Notes under the pieces: generated by a model
Databases searched by the model: none
Seen by the model: only the letters and a program-made list of their open reading frames with translations
What the model was told of the DNA's origin: nothing
Translations under genes and position numbers: made by a program
NCBI RefSeq assembly: GCF_019457885.1
Contig: NZ_JAHZST010000021.1
Coordinates: 1 to 64,000, forward strand
From: Shewanella nanhaiensis
GTDB lineage: Bacteria > Pseudomonadota > Gammaproteobacteria > Enterobacterales > Shewanellaceae
Reading direction: 5' to 3'
DNA: 64,000 nt
Part shown: one piece after another, positions 43,636-51,922 of the stretch
How positions within the stretch are numbered: the stretch's first letter is position 1
Layout: every line of letters starts with the position of its first letter

Positions 43636-44344
43636 ATCTTGGTTCCTGTAAACTTGTTTGGGGACTTGTTTTAGTAGCGCAGCTCTCATCGTTAAGCGAT
43701 GAGCTAATCGTTTGATTTTCAATGCGCCAGCTTTGGTCACATAAACCTGTTAGTGCGCAAGATTGGTGGCTACTGACTAGCATACCTGTACCTAACTGCT
43801 GCAGATCTTTGACCATAGCTAACACTAACTCCTGAGAGTAAGTGTCCATGTTGGAGGTCGGCTCATCGAGCATGAGTAACTTTGGTTGCATAATCCAAGC
43901 TCTGGCGATAGCCAGACGTTGTCTCTCACCACCGGATAGACTAGAGGCTGCTTGCTTAGTGAGATGACTCAGGCCCGCTTTTTCTATCGCATCATGAGTT
44001 CTCTGCTCTATAAGCTGTTTGCTCATGGTGCAAAATGGGTGCGGGTAACGCAGGTTGTACTCGACAGTGCCATCGAACAGGTAGGGGTGTTGATGCAGAT
44101 AAACCGCCTTGCCCAGCAGAGAGTTGGAACGCCACCAAGGCAGTGGCGCGAAGCCTTGGGTGGTGATTTTACCTTTGCTTGGTGCTACCAAGCCTGCAAG
44201 CATCTTCATTAGGGTGGTTTTACCACTGCCGTTATCACCTTGCAGGTGTATGGTTTGACCTTGAGAGAGCTGTACTCTCTCGGCGGCGAAGAGCCTACGC
44301 TCACCAAAGCGCATCTCGATATTTTGGGCGATCACTTTTACCAT
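43619..44344 (-). CDS. tupC: Tungstate/molybdate-type ABC transporter ATPase
   Basis: The 241-residue ATPase has Walker A GDNGSGKTT, signature SLSGGERQRLAIARA and Walker B LLMLDEP. It energises the TupB permease. The position between tupB and mobA, and the TupA type of its binding protein, point to tungstate or molybdate. The extra C-terminal part (SLNDESCATKTSPQTSL) is not typical and may be species-specific. Confidence 0.88.
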   Translation of the reverse strand: MVKVIAQNIEMRFGERRLFAAERVQLSQGQTIHLQGDNGSGKTTLMKMLAGLVAPSKGKITTQGFAPLPWWRSNSLLGKAVYLHQHPYLFDGTVEYNLRYPHPFCTMSKQLIEQRTHDAIEKAGLSHLTKQAASSLSGGERQRLAIARAWIMQPKLLMLDEPTSNMDTYSQELVLAMVKDLQQLGTGMLVSSHQSCALTGLCDQSWRIENQTISSSLNDESCATKTSPQTSLQEPRYVIAN

Positions 44345-44347
44345 ATT

Positions 44348-45055
44348 TTAATGGCTCCTCGGCTCAGCTTTTCCCCTTAGGGTACCTAAGGTGAAGTTGA
44401 GAACAAGTGACAAAATAAGCAGCACTAAACCAAGCGCTATCGCTTGTGCAAAGTCCCCTTTACTGGTTTCCAAGGCGATGGCTGTGGGAATATTACGGGT
44501 GACATCGGCAATGTTACCTCCCACCATCATTGAGCAGCCTATTTCAGTTAATATTCGGCTAAATCCCGCGACAATGGCCAGTAGCAGAGGTACTTTGAGC
44601 TCTCTACACAGTGTCCAGATGGATCTGAACCAAGAAGCGCCTAAGGTACGTGATGTTTCCCAAGCACGCCTGTCGACACTGGTAAAAGCCGCTTGGCTCA
44701 TCGAGACCAGTACGGGGGCGCAGATAAGCATCTGACCCAGTATCATCCCCTTTTGCGTGAATAGCCACCTTAGATCGCCCAAGGGGCCCATGCGAGTCAG
44801 CATCAGGTAAACCAGCAGTCCGATAACGACTGTCGGGATCGACTGCAGGGTTTGGATCATATTAGTGATAAACCAGCGTCCACGAAATCGTCCGAAAGCT
44901 AGAATAAAGCCCAATACCATCGAGGGAATTAGGGTGATCGCCAGTGCTGCAAAAGAGACAGAAAAGGAGACAGAAACAATGGACCACACATCAGGATCCA
45001 ATGAAAACAGCAGGCCTAAGGCCTGCTGTATAAGGGCTAACCAGCCTTCATTCAT
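44348..45055 (-). CDS. tupB: Tungstate-type ABC transporter permease
   Basis: The 235-residue permease has about six predicted helices and the EAA-like loop TSRTLGASWFRSIWTL. IPTVVIGLLVYLML and GFSRILTEIGCSMMVGGNI are typical of TupB. It is 45 bases downstream of tupA and 3 bases upstream of tupC. Moves the oxyanion across the inner membrane. Confidence 0.88.
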   Translation of the reverse strand: MNEGWLALIQQALGLLFSLDPDVWSIVSVSFSVSFAALAITLIPSMVLGFILAFGRFRGRWFITNMIQTLQSIPTVVIGLLVYLMLTRMGPLGDLRWLFTQKGMILGQMLICAPVLVSMSQAAFTSVDRRAWETSRTLGASWFRSIWTLCRELKVPLLLAIVAGFSRILTEIGCSMMVGGNIADVTRNIPTAIALETSKGDFAQAIALGLVLLILSLVLNFTLGTLRGKAEPRSH

Positions 45056-45100
45056 CTGTGTGGTCCACCGATTTAAATAAAAGCTTAAAAAACCTTAGGG

Positions 45101-45913
45101 TCATTCGCTATATGTTGCCTTAAATAGTTGCTCACCTTGAACTTTATAGTTATTAATCATGCCTTGAGCTTCGGCACCGATTAACCAGTCACTAAAGGCA
45201 CGAGCGCCTTTATGATTCAGTTCAGGGTATTTTTCTGGGTTAATTAATACGATCTGATAAGGGTTTGCCAGTGCTTTACCGCCATCATAATCAATCGCAA
45301 GATCTAACTTTGCTTTATACGCTACAAATGTACCACGATCTGACAGGGTGTAACCCTGAAGTTCGCTGGCCATTAATAGTGTCTTACCCATGCCTTGGCC
45401 TACGGCCTTGTAGCCATTAAAAGTAAGCGCGATATCGGCATTTTTCCAGATAATTAACTCTTTCATGTTAGTGCCAGAGTTATCGCCACGAGAGATAAAG
45501 GTGGCGCCAGACTTAGCTATTTTAGCAAATGCTTCCTCTGCTGTCTTACTGCCGCGGATCTTAGCTGGGTCATTTTTAGGGCCTAAGATCACAAAATCGT
45601 TTTCCATAATGCCACGAGGCAATATTCCGAAGCCTTCATTCACGAATTTTGCTTCAGCGGCTGGTGCGTGAGTCATCACGAGATCAACATCACCTTGGCG
45701 AGCAAGCTTTAATGCTTTACCTGTGCCAGTTGCTATTACTTGTACTTTATAACCAGTTTCGGCTTCAAATTTAGGCAGTAGGTTTTTCAATAAACCTGAG
45801 TTCTCTGTACTGGTTGTTGTTGCTAACTTGATAATCTCTTCTGCTGTTGCTGGCATAGCCGTGACTAGAGTTGCAGCTAAAGCTAAGCTGAAGATAGATT
45901 TAAGGTTTAACAT
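45101..45913 (-). CDS. tupA: Tungstate-binding periplasmic protein
   Basis: The Sec signal (LALAATLVTAMPATA) is followed by IKLATTTSTENSGLLKNLLPKFEAETGY (in part), the TTTS motif typical of TupA oxyanion binding. FISRGDNSGTNMKE and FSDWLIGAEAQGMI also fit. TupA proteins bind tungstate very tightly and some also molybdate. The frame extends to 46045, but AAGGAG lies 5 nt before the ATG at 45911-45913, so I use 270 residues. It heads the tup-mob-moe-moa block. Confidence 0.93.
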   Translation of the reverse strand: MLNLKSIFSLALAATLVTAMPATAEEIIKLATTTSTENSGLLKNLLPKFEAETGYKVQVIATGTGKALKLARQGDVDLVMTHAPAAEAKFVNEGFGILPRGIMENDFVILGPKNDPAKIRGSKTAEEAFAKIAKSGATFISRGDNSGTNMKELIIWKNADIALTFNGYKAVGQGMGKTLLMASELQGYTLSDRGTFVAYKAKLDLAIDYDGGKALANPYQIVLINPEKYPELNHKGARAFSDWLIGAEAQGMINNYKVQGEQLFKATYSE

Positions 45914-45938
45914 TCTTGCTCCTTGGCGTTTGTGGAAA

Positions 45939-46181
45939 TGGTCCTCTGCCAAGATGGACCACTTAAAATTTTGTATTACTCTTAGGGACTTATTTAGCAA
46001 GTTGAGTGCCAACTTATCTTGTTGGATTTTTGCTTCACAAAACATTGGGCTTTGTGATCTCTATCGCAAATAGAAATGGTCCAATACAGACATTTTGTCC
46101 CACGTGCCTCATTCTTTGGTTCACAGTGACCTATTTGCTCAACTATGGTGATAGAATCATCAGTATATGAGTCAAAATGTC
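45939..46181. promoter_or_regulatory. Divergent tupA / two-component promoter region with repeated motifs
   Basis: An inverted TGGTCC (45939-45944) / GGACCA (45956-45961) lies near the tupA start, and a third TGGTCCA is at 46077-46083. CACAAA / TTTGTG is at 46036-46056. The palindrome GACATTTTGTC (46089-46099) recurs in reverse as GTCAAAATGTC (46171-46181). The same palindrome precedes the TonB-receptor gene at 54287. No ModE box and no sigma-54 -24/-12 was seen. Confidence 0.5.
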
Positions 46182-46195
46182 CTAAAGAAGACAAT

Positions 46196-47578
46196 ATGAG
46201 CCAGAGTAATAAAGAGCTAAAACCCCTTCCATCAGCCGTTTCAGTGCTTATTGTTGACGATGAGCCCGGAATGCGCAGCTTTTTGAAAAAAGCCCTCTCG
46301 AAAAAGTTTGCCTTAGTCGAGACCGCTTCCAGCGTTGAAGATGCCGAGCAGCTGCGAAGTCGTTGTCATTTTGACCTGCTTATTGTCGATATTCGCCTGC
46401 CTGGGCGTTCAGGCATTGAGTGGCATGAAGCGTTAAATGATCAGGAGCGTCGCTCAGATATCATCTTTATGACTGGTTACGCCGATATGGACGTTGCCAT
46501 TAAAGCACTGCGCGCTGGCGCCTCAGACTTTATTATGAAGCCGTTCCACTTAGAGCAGATGATGAAGGCCGTTGATCGCTGTATTGAGCGGCGTCTGCTT
46601 AAGCGTGAAAACCTGATGCTCAGGCGGGAGGTCTCTATAGGTCAGTCCTCCACTATCATAGGCAGCAGTGATGCCATGCAGGAGGTGAAACACATTATTG
46701 AGCGTGTGGCGCCAACCAACGCGGTGATCTTGATTGAAGGTGAGTCAGGCACAGGTAAAGAGTTGGTTGCCAGGCAGCTGCATCTGCTCAGTGGCAGGCA
46801 GGGCCCTTTTGTGCCTGTTAACTGTGGTGCTATCGCTCCTGAGCTACTTGAAAGTGAACTGTTCGGCCACTGCGCGGGGGCATTTACTGGCGCTAAAGGC
46901 AATCGTGAGGGGCTATTTAGTTTTGCATCAGGAGGCACTATCTTTCTCGATGAGATTGGCGAGATGCCACTTAAGATGCAAACCGCACTGCTTCGTGTGC
47001 TTGAGCAGAGAACGATCCGTCCCGTAGGTAGTGAGAAAGAGACTAATATTGATGTCCGGGTATTGGCTGCCACAAATAGAAAGTTGGCTGAAGAGGTAGA
47101 GGCTGGCCATTTCAGACGCGATCTCTACTATCGACTCAATGTGTTAGATATCTTAATTCCCCCTCTGAGAGAGAGACCTGAAGATGTGGTGGAGTTGACG
47201 CATCATTTTACCCGTCAACTTGCGGCTGAACTTGGGGTGAAAGAGGTGGTCTGGAGTCATGAGGATATGCTGAAGCTACAGCAACATGAGTGGCCGGGTA
47301 ATATCCGTGAGCTAAGAAACATGATTGAACGCTGCATCTTGCTTGGTAAGCCACCGGCAGAGTATTGGAAGCAGCAGCCAAAGGCTGAGACGGTAGGTGA
47401 GTCGGGTTATCCGCTGAATTGGTGCCTTAAAGAGGTTGAAAAGCACCATGTAACTCAAGTTGTCGATGCCCATAATGGCAATAAATCGGCGGCGGCAAGG
47501 GATCTTGGTGTCTCCAGAAAGACATTAGACAGAAAATATAAAGAGTGGTTTGACAGTGAAAGTGCCGGAGAGCAATAG
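46196..47578 (+). CDS. Sigma-54-dependent response regulator (NtrC family)
   Basis: Residues about 15-130 are a receiver domain (VLIVDDEPGMRSFL, phospho-acceptor in LLIVDIRLPGRSG near 64, MKPFH). Residues about 155-390 are a sigma-54 activation AAA domain, with Walker A GESGTGKE near 181, GAFTGAKGN loop near 228 and IFLDEIGEM. The Fis-type helix-turn-helix GNKSAAARDLGVSRKTLDRK is at the end. The upstream ATG at 46145 would add 17 residues; I use 46196 because the palindrome at 46171 would otherwise lie inside the gene. It overlaps no other gene and leads a two-gene operon with the kinase. Confidence 0.92.
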   Translation: MSQSNKELKPLPSAVSVLIVDDEPGMRSFLKKALSKKFALVETASSVEDAEQLRSRCHFDLLIVDIRLPGRSGIEWHEALNDQERRSDIIFMTGYADMDVAIKALRAGASDFIMKPFHLEQMMKAVDRCIERRLLKRENLMLRREVSIGQSSTIIGSSDAMQEVKHIIERVAPTNAVILIEGESGTGKELVARQLHLLSGRQGPFVPVNCGAIAPELLESELFGHCAGAFTGAKGNREGLFSFASGGTIFLDEIGEMPLKMQTALLRVLEQRTIRPVGSEKETNIDVRVLAATNRKLAEEVEAGHFRRDLYYRLNVLDILIPPLRERPEDVVELTHHFTRQLAAELGVKEVVWSHEDMLKLQQHEWPGNIRELRNMIERCILLGKPPAEYWKQQPKAETVGESGYPLNWCLKEVEKHHVTQVVDAHNGNKSAAARDLGVSRKTLDRKYKEWFDSESAGEQ

Positions 47579-47579
47579 G

Positions 47580-49697
47580 ATGCCTTTCTTCCCGCGAATT
47601 TTTGGCATTAACTGGCAGCAGATGCAGGCTAAGGTGCGTTATCGTATCTTGATCTTAACCTTGCTTCCCATACTGCTAACCTTGGTAAGCCTAGTGTTTA
47701 TCACCATCTACTGGAACATTAGCTACACGGGCAAGCAGCTCTTTATGAAGGTGAAGGCTGATCTTACTGTCGCCAATAACACCTTAATCTCAGTCCAGCG
47801 CAGTCAAGAGAAGCAGCTTGAGATGGTGATGGAGTCTTGGCCATTTCAAAATGACTTTAGATTGTTTGCTGGAACTAACCAAAAATATAGAGATGAGATA
47901 GATAGTTTATTAAAAGAGCGGAAAGAGCAGCTTAATCTGGATTTTTTGCGCCTAGTTAGCGTTTCTGAAGCGGCAGCCGATCCCGATCTTCGTCAGATGC
48001 TACAGCGAGTTAGTGGGGTATCTCCCTTCTCTGGGCTGATGGTGCTCTCGCCGGAGCGGCTGGCAAGAATCGATCCTGAATTGGTTAAGCTTGCCAGCAT
48101 CCCCCTTGTGGAGACGCCTAGATCTCAAAAACCTAATAAGAGTGTTGAGGAGCGAGGGATGTTGAGTCGTAGCCTGCTCCCTGTGCCCGATGCAAATGGC
48201 AATGTCTCTTGGTATCTCGATGGCGGCATTCTTTTTAATCGCGATATCCGCATTGTCGATCATATTCGCGATCTGGTTTATGACAAGGGCACACTCCCTG
48301 AACGCTCCATCGGCACAGTCACCATCTTCCTCGACAATACCCGTATTAGCACCAATGTGCCGCTGCACTTTTTCCCTCAAGGTGATCAATCTGTTGGTCG
48401 AGCCTTAGGCAGCTTGGTTTCAGAGGAGGTGAAGTCAAAAGTGTTAACTCAGGGGATGCTTTGGGTCGATCGCGCCTTTGTGTTTAATGATTGGTTTATC
48501 TCGGCTTACGCGCCCCTTGAAGATGTACAAGGCAAGCGAGTCGGCATGATCTATACAGGTTTTTCTGAATCCCCTTTTATCCATAACTATCTACTGAATA
48601 TTATCGAATTAGGTACCATCTTGATGTTGGTGCTGTTGGTATCTGGCCTGCTGGTTTATCGAGGTGCATACAGTTTACTCCAGCCTATTGAGCGTATTCA
48701 CCATGTTGTTAAAGCGGTGCAGTCGGGGCGTAACTTACGTATTGGCTCACTTGGGCTTGAGCGTGATAATGAGTTGTCTAATTTGGCGGAGCAGTTTGAT
48801 CGCATGTTGGATCTGTTGCAGAAGCGTAATACTCAGATCCAGGCGGCTGCAGAGCAGTTAGAGGTTAAGGTGGAGGAGCGCACACGCAGTCTTCAGGAGA
48901 AGACGGTCGAGCTGCAAAATAACGTCGAGCTGTTAAATGAAACCAGACAGCAGTTGGTGACCAATGAGAAGCTCACCGCTTTAGGTGAGCTAACAGCGGG
49001 TATTGCCCATGAGATCAATAACCCAACAGCGGTTATCTTGGGGAATATGGAGCTACTTAAGTTTGAATTGGGACAGAACGCCGACTGTGTTGAGGAGGAG
49101 ATTGAGCTTGTTATTCAGCAGGTGGGCCGAATTAGCACCATTATCCGTAGTCTTCTGCAGTACAGCCGACCTGGAGAGTTCAATGCGCCTTTAGAGATGC
49201 ATCAACTGACACCCATTATCGAAGAGATGTTGGTGTTGGTCAGGCACTCGATTAAGGAGCAGAAGGTGGTGCTGAGTCAGGAACTCAATGCCAGTTATCC
49301 CATTGAAGTTAATCGTCCTCAGCTGCTTCAGGTATTGATCAACTTAGTGGTCAATGCTGCCCATGCCATGAATGAGGATGGACGCATTTGGATACGCACC
49401 TATGACTGGGTTGAGAAGGATGAACCTATTGGTGTGAAGATAGAGGTGGAAGATGAGGGCAAGGGGATCCCTAAGGAGCAACTTAATCGTATCTTCGACC
49501 CTTTCTACACCACCAGAGCCGACGGAACCGGATTGGGCTTGTCTCTGAGCTACGGGATCATCAAGCGGATTGGAGGCACCATAGAGGTGAGCTCCACTGT
49601 GGGGAAGGGAACTCTGTTTACCATCGGTCTCTACCATAAAGCGAAAGAAGATCAGAATGACACCCCTTACAAAGGGCTGCATTTTAACGAGAGTTAA
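47580..49697 (+). CDS. Sensor histidine kinase with periplasmic Cache-like domain
   Basis: The start ATG is 1 base after the regulator stop, with GGAGAG upstream, giving 705 residues. A membrane helix near 20-42 is followed by a long periplasmic region (about 43-345) resembling a double-Cache domain (GVSPFSGLMVLSPERLA, GTVTIFLDNTRIS). A second helix, a HAMP segment and a coiled coil precede the DctB/NtrB-type kinase. The phosphorylatable His is in AGIAHEINNPTAVIL near 477, the N box is VLINLVVNAAHAMN and the G boxes are DEGKGIP and GTGLGLSLSYG. The ligand is unknown; small organic acids or oxyanions are possibilities. Confidence 0.92.
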   Translation: MPFFPRIFGINWQQMQAKVRYRILILTLLPILLTLVSLVFITIYWNISYTGKQLFMKVKADLTVANNTLISVQRSQEKQLEMVMESWPFQNDFRLFAGTNQKYRDEIDSLLKERKEQLNLDFLRLVSVSEAAADPDLRQMLQRVSGVSPFSGLMVLSPERLARIDPELVKLASIPLVETPRSQKPNKSVEERGMLSRSLLPVPDANGNVSWYLDGGILFNRDIRIVDHIRDLVYDKGTLPERSIGTVTIFLDNTRISTNVPLHFFPQGDQSVGRALGSLVSEEVKSKVLTQGMLWVDRAFVFNDWFISAYAPLEDVQGKRVGMIYTGFSESPFIHNYLLNIIELGTILMLVLLVSGLLVYRGAYSLLQPIERIHHVVKAVQSGRNLRIGSLGLERDNELSNLAEQFDRMLDLLQKRNTQIQAAAEQLEVKVEERTRSLQEKTVELQNNVELLNETRQQLVTNEKLTALGELTAGIAHEINNPTAVILGNMELLKFELGQNADCVEEEIELVIQQVGRISTIIRSLLQYSRPGEFNAPLEMHQLTPIIEEMLVLVRHSIKEQKVVLSQELNASYPIEVNRPQLLQVLINLVVNAAHAMNEDGRIWIRTYDWVEKDEPIGVKIEVEDEGKGIPKEQLNRIFDPFYTTRADGTGLGLSLSYGIIKRIGGTIEVSSTVGKGTLFTIGLYHKAKEDQNDTPYKGLHFNES

Positions 49698-49716
49698 TGC
49701 TGGGCTTTTTTTAGGC

Positions 49717-49858
49717 AAAAAAATGCCGGGAAAATAAAATCCCGGCTATAAGAGTGTGTGAGCAATGTCTTGCAGAGAGAACTAGTTCAAAAATTACTAA
49801 AATAATTCAACAGAGATGAAGTGTTTCATTATCTTATTTCTTCGTAGTTCATGGAACG
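49717..49858 (-). ncRNA. ryhB: RyhB-type iron-stress RNA, copy 1
   Basis: The minus-strand RNA contains the RyhB core GACATTGCTCACA (49757-49769). It ends in the hairpin GCCGGG / CCCGGC plus seven T, and starts after a Fur-box promoter. RyhB RNAs are made when iron is short and pair with mRNAs of iron-using proteins, with Hfq. A second copy lies upstream at 50042. It is flanked by the histidine kinase gene and would not be translated. Confidence 0.92.
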
Positions 49859-49863
49859 CATGC

Positions 49864-49894
49864 AAATAGTAATCATTATCATTTAGGTTGGCAA
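49864..49894 (-). promoter_or_regulatory. Fur-box promoter of ryhB copy 1
   Basis: On the minus strand, TTGCCA (-35, 49889-49894) and TACTAT (-10, 49866-49871) are exactly 17 bases apart. Between and across them is a Fur-box-like palindrome, GATAATGATTACTATTTGC, matching 14 of 19 consensus bases by eye. Fur-iron should repress it. Confidence 0.9.
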
Positions 49895-50041
49895 GTCTTT
49901 TTGTTCATTTTTTTTGCTTTTTTATTAAGTGACTGAATAAATAAGTTTTAAGTTATATCTTTCCGCTGCCGCTAGTCTTGTTGCGGGCAGGAGTTATGGA
50001 CGACAATAGATTTTGGTAGGAGGTTAAGCTGAAATTTAGAC

Positions 50042-50204
50042 AAAAAAATGCCGGGAAAATAATATCCCGGCTATAAGAGTGTGTGAGCAATGTCGTGCTT
50101 TGCAAACTCGTTATACATAACCCGACAAAAATCTGAAGGGAGCGAACAATAACCAGAGATGAAGTGTTTATTAGTTCAGTTATGTATTAAGAGTTCTTGG
50201 AACG
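50042..50204 (-). ncRNA. ryhB: RyhB-type iron-stress RNA, copy 2
   Basis: The same core GACATTGCTCACA (50082-50094) and the same terminator (GCCGGG at 50050-50055, CCCGGC at 50066-50071) are present. The middle is different and longer (about 163 nt in total). The ends and the conserved CATCTCTG-containing segment agree with copy 1. The two RNAs are in tandem, 5' end of copy 1 facing the 3' end of copy 2, so each is made from its own promoter. Different middles suggest partly separate target sets. Confidence 0.92.
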
Positions 50205-50211
50205 CATGTAA

Positions 50212-50240
50212 ATAGTAATCATTATCATTTGAGCTGGCAA
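50212..50240 (-). promoter_or_regulatory. Fur-box promoter of ryhB copy 2
   Basis: TTGCCA (50235-50240), a 17-base spacer and TACTAT (50212-50217) match copy 1. The Fur-box differs only outside the core half-site. About 30 bases separate it from the stop of the GNAT gene. Confidence 0.9.
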
Positions 50241-50271
50241 GTTTTTATTTGCCGTTACGCGGATCTTTACA

Positions 50272-50736
50272 TTAGGCCACTAATGACTTCTGTAAACTTA
50301 TCTTATTAAGTTCTAATTTATCAGTGTCTTGCTTAAGACTGGTGATCTGGTATTGGTTTGAAATAAGCATCTTAAGCATTGAGGCAAAGCGATTCAGGGT
50401 TTTCACCTCAATCTGCTGGTAGCCCTGCTCTATTGCCCAACTCTCTTGAGCTAATAGTAGCTGTTTTGCTAAACCTAAGCCCCTGAACTCAGGTAAGATC
50501 CCGCCCAACCAGCTGTAGAACTGGCCATTATCAAGCTCATATCCCAGTTTAAATCCAGCAACTTCCCCCTCAACCTTGATAAATAGTGCCAGCATAGGCT
50601 TGTCTGACAGTCGTGTTTGATACTCTGTCATTGGGTAAGCGTTATCAAATTCAGGGATCGCTTGATTAAGCTCCATAAGGCTGTGTAACAACTCTGGAGT
50701 GACTAAGGTTGCTTGCTCTATTTCAACTTGATACAT
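50272..50736 (-). CDS. GNAT family N-acetyltransferase
   Basis: The 154-residue protein carries the acetyl-CoA loop LPEFRGLGLAKQLLLAQE (Q/RxxGxG/A pattern) and the preceding beta strand YSWLGGILPEF. These enzymes move an acetyl group to an amine; the substrate is unknown. The last 30 residues (ITSLKQDTDKLELNKISLQK) are predicted helical. Promoters for ryhB copy 2 begin just past its stop codon, so read-through would reach the ryhB region. Confidence 0.85.
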   Translation of the reverse strand: MYQVEIEQATLVTPELLHSLMELNQAIPEFDNAYPMTEYQTRLSDKPMLALFIKVEGEVAGFKLGYELDNGQFYSWLGGILPEFRGLGLAKQLLLAQESWAIEQGYQQIEVKTLNRFASMLKMLISNQYQITSLKQDTDKLELNKISLQKSLVA

Positions 50737-50943
50737 CTTAATTCTCTCTGTTTAGCTAGATGCAAAAGAACATTAGCCAGGCATGAAATTGGAAAGGCGG
50801 CTATTTTAGTTGAAGCTTGGGTATAAAAACAACTGGTCTGTCCAGTATTTTTGAGGAAATTTTACACAAAATAGAGATGAGGTTGGCTAAGCAATTAATT
50901 AGCAAGCATTAACGGCGTAATGCTTGCTTGGTCATCTTGGCGC

Positions 50944-51615
50944 TTAGGCTAAGTTCTGTTGGTCACGAGTAGCCTGAGATGGGTTAACTATCTTCTGCTC
51001 GAGTATTTTTAACAAAACGCCGTAGGCTGGCAGGAATAGGCCTAAGCTGACAATCAGCTTAAATCCATAATCCACCGCTGCGATTTCAGGCCAGTGTTGA
51101 GCCATAAAGGGATCTGTTGAGGCGTAAAAGGCCAGTGCGAAGAAGACAATGGTATCTACGAGGTTCCCTATTAAGGTTGAAGCTGCTGGAGCTACCCACC
51201 AAGAGCGAGTATCTCTGAGTTTTGCAAATACGGTAATATCCATTAGTTGGCCGACTAAGTAGGCGGCAAAACTGGCGAAGGCGATACGAAATACAAAGCT
51301 GTTAAATTCAGATAATGAACTTAGCCCCTGGAAGCTGCCTTGATGAAACAGTACCCCCATCAGGTAGGAGATAAGCAGCGCAGGCAGCATAGCCTTGAGG
51401 ATAATGCGGCGTGCAGGGCTTTGGCCAAATATTCTGACGGTCAGGTCCGTTGCTAAATACACAAATGGAAAGCTAAATGCACCCCAGGTGGTATGAAACC
51501 CAAATATCTGAAAGGGCAATTGAACCAAGTAGTTACTGGCGCAAATAATGGAGATATGGAAGCCGACGAGCAGCAATAGTGCGCGACGGACCTGTGTGGT
51601 CGTTAAGGTTAACAT
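50944..51615 (-). CDS. yhhQ: Queuosine precursor transporter YhhQ
   Basis: The 223-residue protein (E. coli 221) has six predicted helices. SNYLVQLPFQIFGFHTTWGAFSFPFVYLATDLTVRIFG (in part) and STLIGNLVDTIVFFALAF match E. coli YhhQ. YhhQ imports preQ0 and preQ1 (7-deazaguanines) into the cell for queuosine in tRNA. A possible preQ1-sensing structure sits over its ribosome binding site. Confidence 0.95.
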   Translation of the reverse strand: MLTLTTTQVRRALLLLVGFHISIICASNYLVQLPFQIFGFHTTWGAFSFPFVYLATDLTVRIFGQSPARRIILKAMLPALLISYLMGVLFHQGSFQGLSSLSEFNSFVFRIAFASFAAYLVGQLMDITVFAKLRDTRSWWVAPAASTLIGNLVDTIVFFALAFYASTDPFMAQHWPEIAAVDYGFKLIVSLGLFLPAYGVLLKILEQKIVNPSQATRDQQNLA

Positions 51616-51620
51616 CTTGT

Positions 51621-51668
51621 GGCCTTTTTAATTACGTTTTCACGGTCGCGGGGTGAGGGAACCCGCTG
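51621..51668 (-). promoter_or_regulatory. Possible preQ1 riboswitch before yhhQ
   Basis: The leader has a GCGGG / CCCGC stem (51648-51666) with loop TTCCCTCAC. Downstream is a small CGT-GAAA-ACG hairpin, then A-rich AAAAAGG leading to the start codon. The layout (stem, C before the 3' arm, A-rich tail, loop CC able to pair with the GG of the ribosome binding site) recalls preQ1-I pseudoknots. The tail is longer than in characterised examples, so this is a suggestion only. Confidence 0.4.
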
Positions 51669-51922
51669 TTGCATATAACTGGTTTACTTGTTTGAGCTTC
51701 GGTGGCGATAATGAGTTATCAAGCCGCTCCGGATCCCGTTAAGGGCGAAGAATTATAGAGATCTTTTCGTGAGTGACAAGTGCATTTTTAAGATACTCCT
51801 CAAAAATGGATAAATTGTTCTAAAATTAGGTGACGGTATTCCCTGACTATCTATTGATAGGCGCTGAGTACTTTTAGATTAACGAGAGCGCGCTAACTCT
51901 CAACAATGGCCTATACAATAAA

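Noticed and set aside
49971..50020. Seven-codon leader ORF between the two RyhB genes
   Set aside because: An AGGAG precedes an ATG with only seven codons before a stop. It is probably chance, and no downstream gene would be controlled by it.
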